From positions 1 through 16,756 of the forward strand of contig JAGCBE010000024.1 of NCBI GenBank assembly GCA_017652345.1: DNA of 16,756 nucleotides, in the 5' to 3' direction. Positions 14,830 to 16,756 of the stretch are shown here, piece after piece. Numbering within the stretch: position 1 is the first letter of the stretch; the number at the start of each line of letters is the position of its first letter. Source of the DNA: Methanobrevibacter sp. Its GTDB lineage: Archaea > Methanobacteriota > Methanobacteria > Methanobacteriales > Methanobacteriaceae. Made by a program: the position numbers and the translations under genes. The notes beneath the pieces are model-generated. The model saw only the letters and a list, made by a program, of their open reading frames with translations, did no database searches and was not told the DNA's origin.

Positions 14830-15028
14830 GTTTTCTCCTTTCATTTAGGTACTGCCTTGTATCTTCGTTTTCCTGTATCTTTTGCTGTAAGAGTTTGATT
14901 AAGACCTTTTCATATCGCGCTATAGTGTGAACGTATTCGGGGTCTATGAATTTTTGCTCTTCTTTGTATTGAGGTAAGTAGTTGTGCAAGGATAATAACA
15001 CCTTTAAATCACTATTTGATATGTTCAT
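14822..15028 (-). CDS. Small early protein, unknown (68 aa)
   Basis: A charged, almost wholly helical protein beginning MNISNSDLKVLLSLHNYL and ending in a Glu/Lys/Arg-rich helix (QENEDTRQYLNERRKHG). The start at 15028 is set by GAAAGGGG upstream and overlaps the previous stop (ATGA), so translation is coupled. It overlaps the next gene by eight bases. The helical, polar character is compatible with a protein-protein binding role, but no family or motif was recognised. Confidence 0.6.
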   Translation of the reverse strand: MNISNSDLKVLLSLHNYLPQYKEEQKFIDPEYVHTIARYEKVLIKLLQQKIQENEDTRQYLNERRKHG

Positions 15029-15249
15029 TTTTGTTCCCCTTTCTTGACATCGTTCCAAATCGAAAATACAGCCTGTTCATTTTTAATACCGTCAATGATT
15101 CTTCGGACTACTTCCTTGCCGTCATACTTGTAAATAGAATATGAAAATATCCTGTCCATACTACCCATACCAACAACATTGGATTGTAACAACTTGTAGG
15201 TGATATGGTCTGTAGCCTTATGTGTATCAATAACGTGAGATAATAACAT
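15025..15249 (-). CDS. Small early protein with repeat leader, unknown (74 aa)
   Basis: It begins MLLSHVIDTHKATDHITYKL. The ribosome site GGGGAGAAAGG lies in the 30-bp leader repeat (copy 4), seven bases before the ATG at 15249. It has mixed alpha/beta character with a glycine-rich turn (NVVGMGSMD) and the central strand FSYSIYKYDGKEVV. It overlaps the next gene by four bases. parS site 2 lies 40 bp upstream. No family was recognised. Confidence 0.6.
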   Translation of the reverse strand: MLLSHVIDTHKATDHITYKLLQSNVVGMGSMDRIFSYSIYKYDGKEVVRRIIDGIKNEQAVFSIWNDVKKGEQK

Positions 15250-15256
15250 AGTGTTT

Positions 15257-15286
15257 CCTTTCTCCCCGTCATGCCGATAGGTCAGC
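15257..15286 (-). repeat. Early leader repeat, copy 4 (one mismatch)
   Basis: A 30-bp unit ending in the ribosome site GGGGAGAAAGG, seven bases before an ATG. It differs from the other three copies by one base (15282, T for A on the plus strand). The part upstream of the ribosome site is as conserved as the site itself, which points to a regulatory element. Confidence 0.85.
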
Positions 15287-15288
15287 GA

Positions 15289-15304
15289 TGTTTCACGTGA
15301 AACA
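15289..15304. promoter_or_regulatory. parS site 2 (TGTTTCACGTGAAACA)
   Basis: An exact copy of the parS palindrome in the 58-bp gap between two early genes, immediately next to leader repeat copy 4. It is identical to sites 1 and 3. Confidence 0.85.
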
Positions 15305-15307
15305 ATT

Positions 15308-15514
15308 TCAATTATCTTTCCAATATTCATTGTCGATTCTTTCGATAGTCCAATGTCTGTCATGCTCTCTCAATAATATCTCTTTTGCTGATGCTAATGC
15401 TTTATCCCAAGCATGAAAAAATGTATCGGTGTAAATAACAATAGGATATTCCATTATTAGTAAATCCTGCATATTACCTAAAACAACATTGAAATAATAA
15501 AATTGATTCTTCAT
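15308..15514 (-). CDS. Small early protein, unknown (68 aa)
   Basis: It begins MKNQFYYFNVVLGNMQDLL and contains a strand IVIYTDTFFHAWDKALASAK then a helix. It ends with acidic and aromatic residues (IDNEYWKDN). The start at 15514 follows AAGGAGAG. It does not carry the 30-bp leader repeat, unlike its neighbours. The pattern of an aromatic strand, an acidic turn and an alanine-rich helix loosely resembles the 50-aa protein encoded just upstream. No family was recognised. Confidence 0.55.
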   Translation of the reverse strand: MKNQFYYFNVVLGNMQDLLIMEYPIVIYTDTFFHAWDKALASAKEILLREHDRHWTIERIDNEYWKDN

Positions 15515-15525
15515 ATGATCTCTCC

Positions 15526-15678
15526 TTACTGTGCATCTATGTCCAAAGTCCAAACAAAATCATTTTCATCCATCCACTCCCAATTGTTGTCAACACAAAA
15601 TTGGTATGCGTCGTCATAATTATCGAAGGATAACAGGACATAACAAGCACTCATAGCACACATATACACGTTATACAT
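15526..15678 (-). CDS. Very small early protein, unknown (50 aa)
   Basis: An acidic 50-aa protein starting MYNVYMCAMSACYVLLSFDN, with WEWMDENDFVW near the end and four cysteines or more. The start at 15678 lies seven bases after the leader-repeat ribosome site. The frame is open back to an ATG at 15723 that overlaps the upstream stop (TAATG), which would add 15 residues encoded by the repeat. That ATG has no ribosome site, so the short form is preferred. No family was recognised. Confidence 0.55.
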   Translation of the reverse strand: MYNVYMCAMSACYVLLSFDNYDDAYQFCVDNNWEWMDENDFVWTLDIDAQ

Positions 15679-15685
15679 AATACAA

Positions 15686-15715
15686 CCTTTCTCCCCGTCA
15701 TGCCGATAGGACAGC
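15686..15715 (-). repeat. Early leader repeat, copy 3
   Basis: 30 bp identical to copies 1 and 2. It ends in GGGGAGAAAGG seven bases before the ATG of the 50-aa gene. On RNA, CUGUCC can pair with GGGGAG (five of six), partly hiding the ribosome site. Confidence 0.85.
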
Positions 15716-15722
15716 CAACACA

Positions 15723-15950
15723 TTAACAGTCTTTAACTAATAATCTAGCGTGATAACCTGCCTTTAATGAATAAGCCTTTTGACCATTCTTGGGTCTTTC
15801 CATATACCATGATTCGTCTGTGTCCTCATGATACCACAACAAATCTGATGCGTTCCACTCCCACTTCTGAACCTTGCAAAATAACATTGGCTTTGTGCCA
15901 TCATTAGATATATACACCTTCTGTGTCTTAAAGTTCCTGCGCTTTTCCAT
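15723..15950 (-). CDS. Small early protein, unknown (75 aa)
   Basis: A basic protein beginning MEKRRNFKTQKVYISNDGTK, rich in tryptophan and tyrosine (KVQKWEWNASDLLWYHEDTD) and apparently beta-rich, with a C-terminal strand RLLVKDC. The ATG lies seven bases after leader repeat copy 2. The basic, aromatic composition would fit a nucleic-acid or protein ligand, but no family was recognised. The stop codon overlaps an ATG that reads through copy 3 of the repeat. Confidence 0.6.
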   Translation of the reverse strand: MEKRRNFKTQKVYISNDGTKPMLFCKVQKWEWNASDLLWYHEDTDESWYMERPKNGQKAYSLKAGYHARLLVKDC

Positions 15951-15957
15951 GTTACCG

Positions 15958-15987
15958 CCTTTCTCCCCGTCATGCCGATAGGACAGC
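15958..15987 (-). repeat. Early leader repeat, copy 2
   Basis: 30 bp identical to copies 1 and 3. Identity with copy 1 extends five further bases toward the gene (CGGTA on the minus strand). It ends seven bases before the ATG of the 75-aa gene. Confidence 0.85.
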
Positions 15988-15996
15988 CAAGTCGAA

Positions 15997-16338
15997 TTAT
16001 GCCATTATATCTTCATCTTTTGCCACGTATACTATGTTATGGGCTTTGGTGATTCGTAGCACTTCCAACTTGCCATCACTCTTCTCAATTACACCACCAA
16101 GAGTGAAACAGGATGTATTGTAGGATGTAATGCCAAATGAGTACATAGTATAGATGTTACCTGCCCATGTCATCCAATCATTGTAAATATCCCTGTTGGC
16201 TTCACTTGGTCTGTCATAGCAGTCATGCAATAACTGATACCCCTTGATGACACTATCAGCCATATAATTCAGCATGTCGCCACTAACCTTCTTTACTTCA
16301 AAACTCCTGCCCTGTATAAGCCTGTATTCCTTTGTCAT
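15997..16338 (-). CDS. Early protein, unknown (113 aa)
   Basis: The largest gene of the distal early block. It begins MTKEYRLIQGRSFEVKKVSG, has a helical middle (MLNYMADSVIKGYQLLHDCY) and a beta-rich C-terminal half (SCFTLGGVIEK, KLEVLRITK, HNIVYVAKDED). The start at 16338 is seven bases after leader repeat copy 1. An in-frame ATG at 16383 directly after the upstream stop would add 15 repeat-encoded residues, but it lacks a ribosome site. No family was recognised. Confidence 0.6.
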   Translation of the reverse strand: MTKEYRLIQGRSFEVKKVSGDMLNYMADSVIKGYQLLHDCYDRPSEANRDIYNDWMTWAGNIYTMYSFGITSYNTSCFTLGGVIEKSDGKLEVLRITKAHNIVYVAKDEDIMA

Positions 16339-16345
16339 AATACCG

Positions 16346-16375
16346 CCTTTCTCCCCGTCATGCCGATAGGACAGC
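16346..16375 (-). repeat. Early leader repeat, copy 1
   Basis: 30 bp on the minus strand starting GCTGTCCTATCGGCATGAC and ending in GGGGAGAAAGG, seven bases before the ATG of the 113-aa gene. Copies 2 and 3 are identical and copy 4 differs by one base. Confidence 0.85.
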
Positions 16376-16383
16376 GAACACAT

Positions 16384-16584
16384 TTAGAAATATACTTCGA
16401 TTAACTCACGATGGTTAAACGCTTCAACTTTCTTCAACCTGTCATTGCAGGTCATAAACTGATAACGCCATGAATCCTCTTCAAAGGTGTAGCACATCAT
16501 ACCCATTGGTAATACCTGCTTCTCACAACGATCTCTAACCTCTTCGAATAACTTGATGCATGCTTCCTGCTGTTTGCTTAACAT
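16384..16584 (-). CDS. First early protein of the distal block, unknown (66 aa)
   Basis: It begins MLSKQQEACIKLFEEVRDRC and has a predicted N-terminal helix, then short strands (MMCYTFEEDSWRYQFMTC) and a final helix. There are four cysteines without a clear metal motif. The ATG at 16584 follows AAAGGAG by eight bases; the longer frame back to 16650 begins upstream of the predicted transcription start. It is the first gene after the distal early promoter and does not use the leader repeat. No family was recognised. Confidence 0.6.
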   Translation of the reverse strand: MLSKQQEACIKLFEEVRDRCEKQVLPMGMMCYTFEEDSWRYQFMTCNDRLKKVEAFNHRELIEVYF

Positions 16585-16615
16585 TGGTAATGCTCCTTTC
16601 TTAATAAAGATACGC

Positions 16616-16629
16616 AGGGCGAAGCCCCT
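16616..16629 (-). other. Hairpin near the 5' end of the distal early transcript
   Basis: AGGGGC and GCCCT pair around a 3-nt loop about six bases after the predicted transcription start. It may protect the 5' end of the message. Confidence 0.35.
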
Positions 16630-16641
16630 TCCTACTCTCTT

Positions 16642-16647
16642 ATTATA
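16642..16647 (-). promoter_or_regulatory. Distal early promoter (-10 TATAAT, poor -35)
   Basis: A perfect TATAAT on the minus strand, with the start near 16635. The -35 position reads ACAATT and is a poor match. It overlaps the first of two direct repeats, so an activator may be needed. Confidence 0.6.
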
Positions 16648-16660
16648 CACCCTGATTAAC

Positions 16661-16695
16661 TCCTAATTGTTGCTATCTTTATTCCTAATTATTGC
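16661..16695. repeat. Pair of 13-bp direct repeats over the distal early -35 region
   Basis: TCCTAATTGTTGC (16661-16673) and TCCTAATTATTGC (16683-16695) differ at one base and are spaced 22 bp, two helical turns. They centre near -32 and -54 of the predicted start, typical of activator or repressor sites. Confidence 0.6.
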
Positions 16696-16713
16696 GACAC
16701 AGATCATCCATAG

Positions 16714-16734
16714 TTTGTTCATATTTTGTTCATA
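16714..16734. repeat. Tandem TTTGTTCATA repeats
   Basis: Two exact decamers at 16714-16723 and 16725-16734, 11 bp apart, between the early promoter and parS site 3. One helical turn apart, they could hold a dimeric regulator. Confidence 0.5.
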
Positions 16735-16737
16735 AAA

Positions 16738-16753
16738 TGTTTCACGTGAAACA
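16738..16753. promoter_or_regulatory. parS site 3 (TGTTTCACGTGAAACA)
   Basis: The third exact copy of the parS palindrome, at the window edge and about 110 bp upstream of the distal early start. More copies could lie just outside the window. Confidence 0.85.
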
Positions 16754-16756
16754 CCG

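Noticed and set aside
15764..15973. 69-codon frame starting inside leader repeat copy 2
   Set aside because: Its ATG is the one within CGGCATGACGG, ahead of the ribosome site; the alternative frame starting at 15950 is correctly spaced.
15257..16375. CRISPR array from the four 30-bp repeats
   Set aside because: The spacing is irregular and the intervals are protein-coding genes; each repeat is tied to a ribosome site, and there are no cas genes.
1..16756. Inverted terminal repeats at the window edges
   Set aside because: The first bases (agataaatgc) and the reverse complement of the last (cggtgtttca) do not match, and neither resembles phi29 AAAGTA ends.

Overview
The window is most of the genome of a small phi29-type podovirus (protein-primed replication, Salasmaviridae/Picovirinae-like) of a low-GC Gram-positive host. 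The evidence is a protein-primed family B DNA polymerase, a phi29-type packaging ATPase, and close relatives of phi29 gp8, gp9, gp10, gp11, gp12 and gp13. The DNA is AT-rich with strong AAGGAG ribosome sites and sigma-A-type promoters. A Clostridia-like host, perhaps from the gut, is an inference. No inverted terminal repeat is visible at the window edges, so the true termini are probably missing.

Layout. (1) Positions 84-8914, minus strand: one late operon read from a TTGACA/TAAAAT promoter at 8940-8969. It encodes holin, GH73 endolysin, tail-tip lysozyme, scaffold, major capsid protein, tail knob, portal, lower collar and a beta-helical appendage. It ends at a hairpin at 42-72. (2) Positions 8955-10292, plus strand: the packaging ATPase, its own promoter interleaved with the late promoter, a tiny membrane ORF, and a folded RNA of about 113 nt that closely matches the architecture of phi29 packaging RNA. 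A bidirectional terminator follows. (3) Positions 10275-14550, minus strand: the replication operon from a consensus promoter (TTGACA-17-TATACT). It encodes a p6-like DNA-binding protein, a putative SSB, the terminal protein, DNA polymerase and three small proteins, two of them cysteine-rich. (4) Positions 14569-16650, minus strand: an early block of eight small unknown genes from a second promoter. Four of them share a 30-bp leader repeat directly over the ribosome site.

Two things stand out. First, the RNA at 10146-10258 has a closing helix, a three-way junction, one arm with a one-sided bulge plus a capping hairpin, and a second arm whose loop is complementary to that bulge (UAGCA/UGCUA). 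This is the phi29 pRNA plan, but the gene lies just downstream of the ATPase rather than at the genome end. Second, three exact 16-bp copies of the bacterial chromosome-partition site parS (TGTTTCACGTGAAACA) lie in non-coding gaps of the early region. No ParB gene is present, which suggests that host ParB/Spo0J is recruited to the phage genome, for example for entrapment in spores or persistence.
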